In this document: piece after piece, positions 37,069 through 45,355 of the stretch | Numbering within the stretch: the stretch's first letter is position 1 | Layout: each line of letters starts with the position of its first letter | Assembly: GCA_900767825.1 (NCBI GenBank) | Contig: CAAGAN010000038.1 | Location: 74,636-138,635 of the forward strand | Direction: 5' to 3' | Length of the DNA stretch: 64,000 bases | DNA from: Bacilli bacterium | GTDB taxonomy: Bacteria; Bacillota_I; Bacilli_A; RFN20; CAG-826 | Notes under the pieces: model-generated | Databases searched by the model: none | Told to the model about the DNA's origin: nothing | The model's input: the letters and a program-made list of their open reading frames with translations, nothing else | Position numbers and translations under genes: made by a program

Positions 37069-38931
37069 ATGAACGGAATAAAGATTAATACATCGAAGGA
37101 CAGGTTCGGGGAAGTAAGGTACTACCTTGCCACCACTGTCAGGGACGGAAACAAGACAATAACCAAAAACATCAAGCCACTCGGCAAAAGAAGCGAACTA
37201 GTGAGGACATATGGCGAGGAAGGGGTCAAGGACTATCTCCAAAGCACCCTGGAAAAAGCCGTGGAATCCGGTGAATACGAGGGCAAGGTATCCCTGTCGT
37301 TCAATCCCAACAGGCACATCAAGGAAGGCGATGTCAAGGTATATAACGTCGGGGATATCTTTGTCACCCGCCTGTTTAACGATACCTGCCTCGGCGAATG
37401 CCTGGACCAGATCCAGGAGAGGCACCAATTCAAGTATTCCCTAAGGGAGATAGTGCTGTTCCTGCTTTCGCAGAGGCTGGTGGACCCGTGTTCCAAGAGG
37501 AGGATGTTCAGGATTGCCAACGAGCAGAGGTTCCACGGCACCAGCTTCTCCCTGGAAAACGTATATAGGGGGATGGATATATTGATCGAGCACAAGAACG
37601 ATATCCTCAAATGGCTGTATGGGCATATCCCTGCCGGCACAAGGAGGAACTATACCGTCCTTTACTTCGACGGGACCAACACGTACATGGAAACCGAGAC
37701 GGAAGAGGGACTGAAGGCCAGGGGCAAGGGGAAGAGGAACGAAATCGAGCCCCTCGTCTCCTTTGGGTTGATACTGGACGGATCGGGCCTTCCACTATCC
37801 TTTGCCACCTTCAAGGGAAGCGGCCACGAATGCAAGGAGCTGATCCCCCTGGAAAGGACAATCGAGCAGGACTTCAGGCACACCGATTTCGTGATGATCA
37901 CCGATTCGGCCCTGTCCTCGAGGGAGATTAGGTGCTTCAATTCCATCGGGAGCAGGAACTACATCACCGTGGTTCCTGTAAGGAAGATGAGCAAGGAGAA
38001 GCTCGGCCTGTATATCTTTGACGAAAAGAGGAAATGGGAGACCAACAACCCCAAATACGACAATCCCAAGGCCCTGTTGCGCAGGTATGACGAGTTGGTG
38101 AGTGAGAGAAATCGCTGCGACAGCGACGCCGAACTCAAAAGGATAGAGGGAGAGAAATCGGAACTGCTGAAGGTGTTCCTGACCAGGAGGTATCCGGTGA
38201 AGATCGACAAGAAGCCAAGGCCATACCGCCACAACCCGGGAAAGGCCGAATACATCGACGAGGACTACCTCATTTCCTTTTCCCTCAACTACGCGCTAAG
38301 GGATAGGAAGCAAAGGAAGAGGCTGATCGAGAAAGCCGTGAAGCTCATCGAAAGGGAGGGGAGCAGGAAGAAATACAAGGCCGGGGATCCCAGGCGGTAC
38401 GTCAGGGAAACAAGCGTCACCGAATCCGGGGAGGTGGCAAAGGAAGTGGTCAAGGCCCTGGACGACAGGCTAATCGAATCCCAGGCGGCGCTGGATGGCT
38501 ACTATGCAGTCAGCACCTCCCTGACCAAGGAAAAGGACAACATCATCATCTACTGGATGAAGCAAAGGTGGATGATCGAGGACACGTTCCTGGTCATGAA
38601 GCAGTTCCTGGGCTTCAGGCCAATCAACCATTCCAAGGACGAAAGGATAGATGCACATTTCTTCACCGTCTTCCTAACGACTTTGTTCTATAGGTACATC
38701 AAGAAGATATGTGACGAGTCGGAATACGAATCACTGCACAATATGTCGGACGAGGAATTGTTTGACCTACTGAGGGGATTCCAGATCAGCGGCAGGAAAG
38801 GATACTACTTCCCCAGCTTTGAAAACAACCAAAGGGAACAGGATATACAGTCTTTGTTCAATGTCGATATATCGAGGGAAATAATGAAGAAGGCATACCT
38901 GAATAAGGAATTCAGGAAAAAGTTTAGGTGA
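37069..38931 (+). CDS. IS1634-family DDE transposase
   Basis: 620 residues, intact. Catalytic acidic residues in context: VLYFDGTNTYMETE (first D), FVMITDSALSSREI (second D) and MKQRWMIEDTFLVMKQFLGF (E, in the region where IS4-like families carry Y-x2-R-x3-E-x6-K). The ORF uses AGG, AAG, ATC and GGC heavily, unlike the AT-rich codons around it, pointing to recent arrival from a donor of higher GC. TATAAT at 37046 and AAGGG before the ATG support the start. Other long frames on both strands inside it are shadows of this composition. Confidence 0.93.
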   Translation: MNGIKINTSKDRFGEVRYYLATTVRDGNKTITKNIKPLGKRSELVRTYGEEGVKDYLQSTLEKAVESGEYEGKVSLSFNPNRHIKEGDVKVYNVGDIFVTRLFNDTCLGECLDQIQERHQFKYSLREIVLFLLSQRLVDPCSKRRMFRIANEQRFHGTSFSLENVYRGMDILIEHKNDILKWLYGHIPAGTRRNYTVLYFDGTNTYMETETEEGLKARGKGKRNEIEPLVSFGLILDGSGLPLSFATFKGSGHECKELIPLERTIEQDFRHTDFVMITDSALSSREIRCFNSIGSRNYITVVPVRKMSKEKLGLYIFDEKRKWETNNPKYDNPKALLRRYDELVSERNRCDSDAELKRIEGEKSELLKVFLTRRYPVKIDKKPRPYRHNPGKAEYIDEDYLISFSLNYALRDRKQRKRLIEKAVKLIEREGSRKKYKAGDPRRYVRETSVTESGEVAKEVVKALDDRLIESQAALDGYYAVSTSLTKEKDNIIIYWMKQRWMIEDTFLVMKQFLGFRPINHSKDERIDAHFFTVFLTTLFYRYIKKICDESEYESLHNMSDEELFDLLRGFQISGRKGYYFPSFENNQREQDIQSLFNVDISREIMKKAYLNKEFRKKFR

Positions 38932-38970
38932 AAAGTATTGCTACATTTTCCTAATTGGGAAATGACTTAA

Positions 38971-38998
38971 AAAAGTTCGAAACAATCGAACTTTTTTT
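38971..38998. terminator. terminator after transposase gene
   Basis: Perfect stem AAAAGTTCGA / TCGAACTTTT with a five-base loop, followed by T's on the plus strand and preceded by A's, so it can work in both directions. It sits 40 bases after the transposase stop, inside the element. Confidence 0.8.
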
Positions 38999-39030
38999 GA
39001 TGGAATTAAAATAAAACTGTCAAAGATGTG

Positions 39031-39093
39031 ATTTTATTGTAAAATAAATAGATTTACTATCAATGTGCTTATTAAAAAGAGGCGGGGTTAACC
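39031..39093. repeat. right 63-bp direct repeat flanking IS
   Basis: Second copy of 36860-36922. It carries an orphan copy of the flavodiiron promoter and ends inside the terminator hairpin of the 405-residue gene; the intact hairpin GGCGG/CCGCC occurs only on this side, so this copy keeps the ancestral junction. Confidence 0.9.
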
Positions 39094-39096
39094 GCC
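39074..39096 (-). terminator. terminator of the 405-residue gene
   Basis: On the minus strand GGCGG-TTAACC-CCGCC followed by TCTTTTT, 20 bases after the stop at 39117. In the left duplicate the hairpin would be cut, but the IS end supplies CGC and rebuilds a GCGGG/CCCGC stem. Confidence 0.75.
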
Positions 39097-39116
39097 TTGA
39101 ATAAGATTAGATTTAT

Positions 39117-40334
39117 TTATTTCTTTTCTTCTATTTTGGTGATGCCTTTTTTAGCCATTAAGTCATCGACTAATTTGCAGGCTCTCCTAAATGAGAGGTC
39201 AGATTTAATCTTTAAGCATAATGGTAAATCCGCTAACTTCTTAGAAGTATTGGCTTCTACTGGAATTGGGGTTTGTTCGTATTCTTTTGGATCAAGGGCA
39301 TAGGATACTTTAAGTTTCTTACCCGATACAGTGATAAATACGAGTTTTTCTCTTTTTGCAGAGAAGGTATCACCTGGGATAGAGATTCTATTATTGATTC
39401 CATAAGACTTGATATAGTCTCTTAGATCATAATATTTATGACGTAAATCATATTCGCTATTCTTGATCTTGGTTTCAAACGAAGCACGTCTTTTATTTCT
39501 TAAGGAAGCAAATGGATTGTCTTCGTCTTCTTCAACCGCTTCTTCAGCAACTGGTTCTTCAACTACTTCAGGAGCTGGTTCTTCAGCAACTTCTTCCTTA
39601 ACTTCTTCTTTAACAACGCAAGGATGTTTAGAGATTTCATCAACAATGATTTCTCTTATCTCTGGTTCGGTGAAGATTTTTTCTTGGGTGCCGGTCATTT
39701 CTTCTCTAACAATGGCACGGATTTCATTTTCGGTATAGGTCTTGCCTTCGGTAGCTCTCATGGAAGAATATTCTTCTCTAGAGATTTCCCTAATTCTTTC
39801 TTCGCTGATAGTTTCAACTTTTAAGAATGGGATTAAGCAAGCAATTAATAAGAATAAAATAGAGGCTATAGATAAAACCAAGACAACCGTGTAGTTGAAA
39901 TAGGCAGCTCTATGCAAGACACCCCTATCTAATGGGAGCATTAATGAAACAAAGATATAACCAGTCCAGAATACATCTAGAACAGTGCATCCCATTCTAA
40001 TTAATAGCTTATATTGCTTTCTCTTTATGACTAAGACTAATCCAACAATGAACAAGACAATAGCCAAATAGCAAGCAGCCACAGCGACCATGCGGTACCA
40101 ATCCATATTGCCCCAACGGATTAATCCAGTACCTGTCCAACCTGGATCGGCAGCAAATGAGCCCCAGAACCAACCGGTACCTGGAACTATTCCCCATGGG
40201 TAAGAATTGCTGAATGGAATTCCGCCAGTAGCACCTGCGATAAACAAGTAAACAAAAGCGAGAGCAAAAAGTACCCCGCCGATGATGAGTGTCGTTTTGC
40301 ATTTCTTGCAACAACGTTTCTTTTCCTTCGACAT
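39117..40334 (-). CDS. membrane protein with acidic linker and unknown C-domain
   Basis: 405 residues. Five hydrophobic stretches in the first ~175 residues (LIIGGVLFALAFVYLFIAGA, VAACYLAIVLFIVGLVLVI, VVLVLSIASILFLLIACLIP), then a Glu/Val-rich linker (~res 195-280) and a ~110-residue C-terminal domain (KIKNSEYDLRHKYYDLRDYI, VSGKKLKVSYALDPKEYEQT, LPLCLKIKSDLSFRRACKLV). That C-domain is a pattern I associate with gut Firmicutes proteins, but its function is unknown. SD GGGAGG precedes the ATG. Confidence 0.75.
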   Translation of the reverse strand: MSKEKKRCCKKCKTTLIIGGVLFALAFVYLFIAGATGGIPFSNSYPWGIVPGTGWFWGSFAADPGWTGTGLIRWGNMDWYRMVAVAACYLAIVLFIVGLVLVIKRKQYKLLIRMGCTVLDVFWTGYIFVSLMLPLDRGVLHRAAYFNYTVVLVLSIASILFLLIACLIPFLKVETISEERIREISREEYSSMRATEGKTYTENEIRAIVREEMTGTQEKIFTEPEIREIIVDEISKHPCVVKEEVKEEVAEEPAPEVVEEPVAEEAVEEDEDNPFASLRNKRRASFETKIKNSEYDLRHKYYDLRDYIKSYGINNRISIPGDTFSAKREKLVFITVSGKKLKVSYALDPKEYEQTPIPVEANTSKKLADLPLCLKIKSDLSFRRACKLVDDLMAKKGITKIEEKK

Positions 40335-40645
40335 TTTTAAACCTCCCTATTTAGGTCTAATTAAGTAACTATAATAGTACACGGGTGAGTTATTTTCTTC
40401 AATAAGTCAACTAAAATTTTTTCAATTTTTTTAAAATACGCGATACCTTGTGCTTTATTTAATGGAAAATTTGTGGGAAATACAAAAAATATTTTTCCAT
40501 TTCCTTGAAAATAAAGGGGGCGTGGTGCTTTAAAATAGGCAAATTTATAGAAATTCGTTTTTTCTAACCTAAAAAAGATTTGTGAAATCCTTTTGATATT
40601 GAATTAGAAATAAAAGGTCATAGAATAACCTTTTGAGAAGTATAT
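40335..40645. other. gap of ~310 bases
   Basis: Divergent intergenic region between the 405-residue protein and the MATE gene. On the minus strand TTGAAG-17-TACTAT near 40410-40373 could serve the former. The rest is AT-rich with no repeat or gene that I can support. Confidence 0.4.
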
Positions 40646-42049
40646 ATGACTAAGAAATTATTTAAAGAAATGAACATGACCGAAGGCAACCTGTTTGCCA
40701 AGATTGGTCTATTTGCACTTCCGTTATTTTTAGCTACCGTACTTCAACTTCTTTATTCTACCGTTGACCTAGTCACTGTCCACTTTATGGGTGGAGGGCA
40801 GTCTTCGATGGCTGCCGTTGCTGCTAATGGGGCTTTAATTAATCTAGTCATTGTAGTTTTTGCTAATATGTCCATGGGCTCTAATGTTGCTATAGGCAAT
40901 GCAAAAGGCGCTGGAGAACATGATAAAGCCAAAAAGATATTACATACCTCTTTCCTTGTATCAATAATCTCTGGCATTGCAGTTGGAATTATTGGGTTTT
41001 TTGCTTCTAGGCTACTACTAGAATTAATGAAAACAGATGCCCACATCATCGATTTAGCCACCACCTATTTAAAAATATATTTCTTAGGAATGCCATTCCT
41101 TATGATTTATAACTACCTATCCCAAATAATGAGGGCAATAGGGAATTCATCCACCCCATTCTTCATTTTATTAATCTCTGGGATATTTAATGTAGTCGCC
41201 GATATTGCCTTTGTCGCTTGGTTTAAGATGGATGTTGCTGGGGTTGCCATTGCCACAGTAATCTCAGAAGTAATCTCCGCCTTATTATCAACACTTTATT
41301 TCTTTATCGACAAAAGCTCCTACGTAGTATTCAAATGGAAAGAAATGAGAATTGATAAGGGAGCCTTAAAAGAAATCGTTAGATTAGGACTTCCGGCAGG
41401 ATTACAAGGATTCTTCTTCGCCCTTCCTAATGTCTTTATTCAAGCAAAGCTATATACAATCGCTCCGGATAATCCTGATTTACAAGACGGGGCTATCGCA
41501 GCTAGCAATATCGAAAGCTATATTTATGCCGGCATAGAAGCAATATTTGCAGCTACCATGTCTTTTACAGCCCAAAACTATGGAGCAAAGAAAATAAAGA
41601 ACATAAACAAGATATATGGTTATTCATTAATCTGGAACTTTATGTTCTGTGCGGTCGTAGCTTTAGTCATCATATTCGCCAATCGTTCCTTGCTAGGATT
41701 ATTTGTTGATACAGAACAGGCTTTTGCTTCAGGAAAAAAAAGATTGATGGTTATAGGACTAACTTATTGTCTTGATGGGGTAATGGATATAACTAGCAGC
41801 ACCATTAGAGGGTGCAGAAGATCAATGTTCCCAATGATAACAACTTTAATCGGTTGTACTGTTGTTAGGATTATTTTATTAGAGACAGTATTCAATATCC
41901 CCTACTTCCATACGGTAGGTTGGCTCTATAGCGTCTATCCTATTACCTGGATAATAACAGCCACCGCAAACATAATCGCAATGGTAATAATATTAAAGAA
42001 AGTAAAGCTTGAATTTGGAGAAAAGACGCAACCCCTTAGTCAAAATTAA
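40646..42049 (+). CDS. MATE-family multidrug efflux transporter
   Basis: 467 residues, about 12 membrane helices in two similar halves. LATVLQLLYSTVDLVTVHFM and GSNVAIGNAKGAGEHDKAKK near the start and RLGLPAGLQGFFFALPNVFI in the second half are typical of MATE proteins, which export cationic compounds using Na+ or H+. The end overlaps the opposing GntR gene by 14 bp. Confidence 0.92.
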   Translation: MTKKLFKEMNMTEGNLFAKIGLFALPLFLATVLQLLYSTVDLVTVHFMGGGQSSMAAVAANGALINLVIVVFANMSMGSNVAIGNAKGAGEHDKAKKILHTSFLVSIISGIAVGIIGFFASRLLLELMKTDAHIIDLATTYLKIYFLGMPFLMIYNYLSQIMRAIGNSSTPFFILLISGIFNVVADIAFVAWFKMDVAGVAIATVISEVISALLSTLYFFIDKSSYVVFKWKEMRIDKGALKEIVRLGLPAGLQGFFFALPNVFIQAKLYTIAPDNPDLQDGAIAASNIESYIYAGIEAIFAATMSFTAQNYGAKKIKNINKIYGYSLIWNFMFCAVVALVIIFANRSLLGLFVDTEQAFASGKKRLMVIGLTYCLDGVMDITSSTIRGCRRSMFPMITTLIGCTVVRIILLETVFNIPYFHTVGWLYSVYPITWIITATANIIAMVIILKKVKLEFGEKTQPLSQN

Positions 42050-42398
42050 AGAATTTCTTGATATCTTCTTCGCTCATTCCAATTCTTCTTAAATAATCAA
42101 TTTGAGACTTTAATGAAGATTTTGCTATTGAAGTCTGTAATAACTTTATTTGTTCGTCATTAAAGTTAGTCGCATAGAATCCTTTACCGGGAAGAGAATA
42201 AATATATCCATCTTTTTCTAACTCTTCATAGGCACTTTTTATTGTGATGACAGAAGTTTTTAATTCGCTAGAAAGCGCCCTTATTGAAGGCAGTAATTCA
42301 TCAGGCTTTATAGATCTATTCAATATACCTTCTCTTATAGATTCTTCTATCTGCCTATATAAGGGCAAGTTTGAATTCTTTAACAAAACAATATCCAT
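42036..42398 (-). CDS. GntR-family regulator, YtrA subfamily
   Basis: 120 residues: a winged helix (YRQIEESIREGILNRSIKPD, LPSIRALSSELKTSVITIKS) and a short C-terminus of ~45 residues, the YtrA layout. Last gene of an ABC operon (ATPase, permease, regulator), the permease stop directly abutting its ATG. It most likely represses the operon through the palindrome at 43907-43923. Confidence 0.88.
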   Translation of the reverse strand: MDIVLLKNSNLPLYRQIEESIREGILNRSIKPDELLPSIRALSSELKTSVITIKSAYEELEKDGYIYSLPGKGFYATNFNDEQIKLLQTSIAKSSLKSQIDYLRRIGMSEEDIKKFFNFD

Positions 42399-43043
42399 TT
42401 ATGGGTTCTTCTTCTCCAAGTTCTTATAGGATACTAGATAAGTTAGATAAACTAAAACAATAAAAACTGAAATTGAAATTAGTAAATATATTAGACCCAT
42501 GATGTAGTTATTCTCTAATTGCTGTCCAAAATTAGGGATATAAAACATTGCTACTCCTAAAAACATATCGATTATCAATTCGGCAAAAATAGAAATAGTC
42601 GCCGCTAAATTCCTTTTTGGGTAAGTCTTAAAATAAGTTCCAAATAAAGTAAAACTATAGATGGCACACCCAACTAAATAAGTTCCATAAATAATAAGAG
42701 GAGAAGTAAATCCTGGAGTTGATGGATAAACCCCATTTAAGAGGAACATTCTTAAACACATAAACGGGATAGACAAAAGCAAGAAAATGAATTGAAGGAA
42801 TAACATGGAGAATATCTTTGATAAGACATAATCCTTCTTTCTAATTGGCAGCATCAACGAAAACTCTAAATCGTTGTTATAGCCAATTGAACTTATATAG
42901 ATATTTGTAATCATTGTAGATGGGAAGAAAAAGACTACAATCAATGGATAGGCTGGTATAAAAAAGAACAAGGCAAACAATAAAGAAATATAACATGCTG
43001 GGCTGATTCCTAATTTCAACTCTTTCTTAATCAAGGCTTTCAT
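42399..43043 (-). CDS. ABC-2-type permease
   Basis: 214 residues with six hydrophobic segments (CYISLLFALFFFIPAYPLIV to VFIVLVYLTYLVSYKNLE). The LMLPIRKKDYVLSKIFSMLF loop is typical of ABC-2 permeases in YtrA-controlled operons. It pairs with the ATPase encoded directly upstream. Substrate unknown; relatives respond to cell-wall-active compounds. Confidence 0.82.
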   Translation of the reverse strand: MKALIKKELKLGISPACYISLLFALFFFIPAYPLIVVFFFPSTMITNIYISSIGYNNDLEFSLMLPIRKKDYVLSKIFSMLFLQFIFLLLSIPFMCLRMFLLNGVYPSTPGFTSPLIIYGTYLVGCAIYSFTLFGTYFKTYPKRNLAATISIFAELIIDMFLGVAMFYIPNFGQQLENNYIMGLIYLLISISVFIVLVYLTYLVSYKNLEKKNP

Positions 43044-43895
43044 TTATTTACCCCTTTCATTAAAAATCATTATCTCTTCAATTGAAGGTTCACTTAATTC
43101 AATACCTTCTGGTAGTTTAGATGCATCCTTGTTTCTAATTAAGCCTTCAAAAGAAACTGAGCTTTCCCTAATTCCTACTAAGATAGAAGGATCAATATGC
43201 TCTCCAATTTCTTTTTTAGTAGAAAAGATTTTATAAGAGGAGACAAAATCATCTTTAGTCGCAAAATCTATGATTTTCCCTTCTTTGATGTATCCAATAT
43301 AATCTGCAATTGATTCTAGATCAGATACAATTTGGGTAGAAAACAAAATAGATCTCTCGCCATCTTGAATGTAATTTTGGAATTCTTCTAATAATTGGTC
43401 TCTAGAATATGGATCTAACCCAGAAGTAGGTTCATCTAAAATCAATAATTTAGCCTTATGTGACATTGCTAAAGTTAATAGGAACTTGGATTTCATCCCA
43501 TTAGATAGTTCTTTGAATTTCTTGTTTTTATCCAATTCAAATTTCTTTAATAAACGATTATAGGTCTCGTTATCAAAGTTCATATAGAAAGAAGATACCA
43601 CTTCTCCTATTTCTCCAATTTTAGAAGTAGGATAGATATCCATTCCTCCTAACATCAACGCGAATTCTTGTTTTAATTCTAATTCAGAAATGTCTTCTAG
43701 TTTCCTGCCTAATAGATATATGTCCCCCTTATCTTTCTTGATTAGATTATAGATGCATTTTATGGCAGTAGACTTCCCTGCCCCGTTTTTTCCTATAAAT
43801 CCCATGATGTATCCTTTCGGCAAAGAAAAGGAAACGTCTTCTAATTTAAATGAAGGGTATGACTTACATAAATTTTTAACTTCGAGTAGATTCAT
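43044..43895 (-). CDS. ABC transporter ATPase (YtrB-like)
   Basis: 283 residues. Walker A GKNGAGKSTAIK (res ~38), signature LSNGMKSKFLLTLAM, Walker B LLILDEPTSGLD, and a ~70-residue C-terminal extension usual in this subgroup. First gene of the operon with the permease and GntR regulator. Confidence 0.9.
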   Translation of the reverse strand: MNLLEVKNLCKSYPSFKLEDVSFSLPKGYIMGFIGKNGAGKSTAIKCIYNLIKKDKGDIYLLGRKLEDISELELKQEFALMLGGMDIYPTSKIGEIGEVVSSFYMNFDNETYNRLLKKFELDKNKKFKELSNGMKSKFLLTLAMSHKAKLLILDEPTSGLDPYSRDQLLEEFQNYIQDGERSILFSTQIVSDLESIADYIGYIKEGKIIDFATKDDFVSSYKIFSTKKEIGEHIDPSILVGIRESSVSFEGLIRNKDASKLPEGIELSEPSIEEIMIFNERGK

Positions 43896-43906
43896 ATTAT
43901 CTCCGT

Positions 43907-43923
43907 GTATATTCAGTATATAC
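43907..43923. promoter_or_regulatory. palindromic operator of the GntR/ABC operon
   Basis: GTATAT-TCAGT-ATATAC, perfect 6-bp arms with a five-base centre, 12 bases upstream of the ATPase ATG on the minus strand. Position and symmetry fit a YtrA-type dimer site for autoregulation. Confidence 0.65.
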
Positions 43924-43940
43924 AGTTAGATAGTTACTGT

Positions 43941-45272
43941 CTACTTTTTCTTTTCATGCAATAAATGAACTTCTAGGAATGTGGAAATTAATAATCCAGT
44001 TAAGGCAACTACAGCAAAAGAGGCAAAAGAAACGTATCTAAACGAAGTTAGGTATGGATATATCAATTGGATAACCGAGTTAATTAATTGGAATATAAAT
44101 GGGGCGATAAATACAGCCCTTCTTCTTAATTTTGGACCTACTATATGGTGAAGCATCAACATATTGCTAGTAACATAGAACCCTGACGCCACTCCTTTCC
44201 CTAAATGGATAAAGATAAGAATAGACACAATGAATAACCCCTTTTCTAAAGGCATGTTATAAATATATGAAAGAATAGCTAGTATCAAACATTGGACAAA
44301 TATAACCGCAAAGGATATTTGCATTGACGTCCTTACTTTATTGCCAACTCCGAACTTAGTATTTATAAAGATAATAAGGAATTCACTTATCGATGAAGAT
44401 GCGATAAATAAGCCCCAGGTAAGTGGATTAAACTCGTTAATATGAGGGGAAGAACTTTCTAAAGCAGTCCAGAAATTTGAAGTAAGAGAATCACTAGACC
44501 AGACAAGAGGAATCCATAGACATGCAAGCAAAAGATAAAGGGCGTATGTCTTATTTTTAAATAAATCCCTTAGATAAACCTTCTCATGATCATCGTCATG
44601 AAACATAGATGATGGATATGGTTTAAACACGAACGTTAAACAAAATAAAACGATTAACATTGGAGAAGAAACTAAGAATAAAAATAAATATCCTTTATAA
44701 CCTTGTAATAAAGATTCGGCGATTAAACCTGCTAAAGGGGAAACTATAATCGGAACCAAAGCCCCATAAATACAAACATGTCCAAATTTAGTCTTTTCGG
44801 CATAATTTGTATCCGCGATATTAGATGTATTAAAAGATATAAAAGACCAATGTAGACCCATTAATAAAGACGGCAATAAAAGGAAAAGAAAATACAGCAA
44901 ATAATAAGATGAAGAATTTATTATTTTATTAGATTCGTTTAACCCAGTAGGTAATATTAGGCCTAAAATCGAAAGAAACAACAAGATAACTAATGAACAA
45001 ACGCAGAGAATTCTCATTATCTTTAAATTCCTTTTTTGATGCGAGACTAAAAACGAAAAAGCAAATAAACCAATTGCTGCAAATAAAGGAGGTAAGAACA
45101 AAGAAAAAGAAGACATCAAAGGAGACCAAGACAAGTTCTTCCTGCATTCATTAAGGAACAAAGTCAAAAAGGAAAATACCATGCCTTCATAAAAAGAAAC
45201 AAAAATATAATATATCTGAGCTTTGGATGTTTCCCTTTTGCTTTTTCTATCTAGAAAGAAGGCGTTTTCCAT
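43941..45272 (-). CDS. MFS-like transporter
   Basis: 443 residues from ATG 45272 (frame open to a TTG at 45317; neither has a good ribosome site). About 12 membrane helices with a central charged loop (FKPYPSSMFHDDDHEKVYLR), as in the major facilitator superfamily. Motifs are weak and the substrate is not readable. It lies upstream of the ABC operon on the same strand but has a separate operator between. Confidence 0.7.
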   Translation of the reverse strand: MENAFFLDRKSKRETSKAQIYYIFVSFYEGMVFSFLTLFLNECRKNLSWSPLMSSFSLFLPPLFAAIGLFAFSFLVSHQKRNLKIMRILCVCSLVILLFLSILGLILPTGLNESNKIINSSSYYLLYFLFLLLPSLLMGLHWSFISFNTSNIADTNYAEKTKFGHVCIYGALVPIIVSPLAGLIAESLLQGYKGYLFLFLVSSPMLIVLFCLTFVFKPYPSSMFHDDDHEKVYLRDLFKNKTYALYLLLACLWIPLVWSSDSLTSNFWTALESSSPHINEFNPLTWGLFIASSSISEFLIIFINTKFGVGNKVRTSMQISFAVIFVQCLILAILSYIYNMPLEKGLFIVSILIFIHLGKGVASGFYVTSNMLMLHHIVGPKLRRRAVFIAPFIFQLINSVIQLIYPYLTSFRYVSFASFAVVALTGLLISTFLEVHLLHEKKK

Positions 45273-45355
45273 TTCTTTGTAATGATAAAAGAAAGCCTCT
45301 TCAAGGAAAAGGAGCAATTGCTTAATTCGCCTAATAAAATGCTAAATATCTTTGA

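Larger units (their letters stand above)
36923..39030 (+). mobile_element. IS1634-type insertion sequence, 2108 bp
   Basis: Ends are defined by terminal inverted repeats (CGCATCTTTGACACTTT on the left; reverse of the right end CACATCTTTGACAGTTT; 15 of 17 match) that abut 63-bp direct repeats. A second, perfect inverted repeat TGTAGCAATACTT lies at 37021-37033 and 38933-38945, tightly flanking the transposase gene. Hairpins with T-runs near both ends (about 36950-37000 and 38971-38998) should stop transcription entering or leaving. The transposase gene is much richer in G and C than the surrounding DNA. Long variable duplications are an established trait of IS1634. Confidence 0.9.

Noticed and set aside
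37198..38658. Several long open frames on both strands inside the transposase gene
   Set aside because: They are shadows produced by the GC-rich, stop-poor composition of the transposase ORF; they have no start context, and the DDE frame explains the region.
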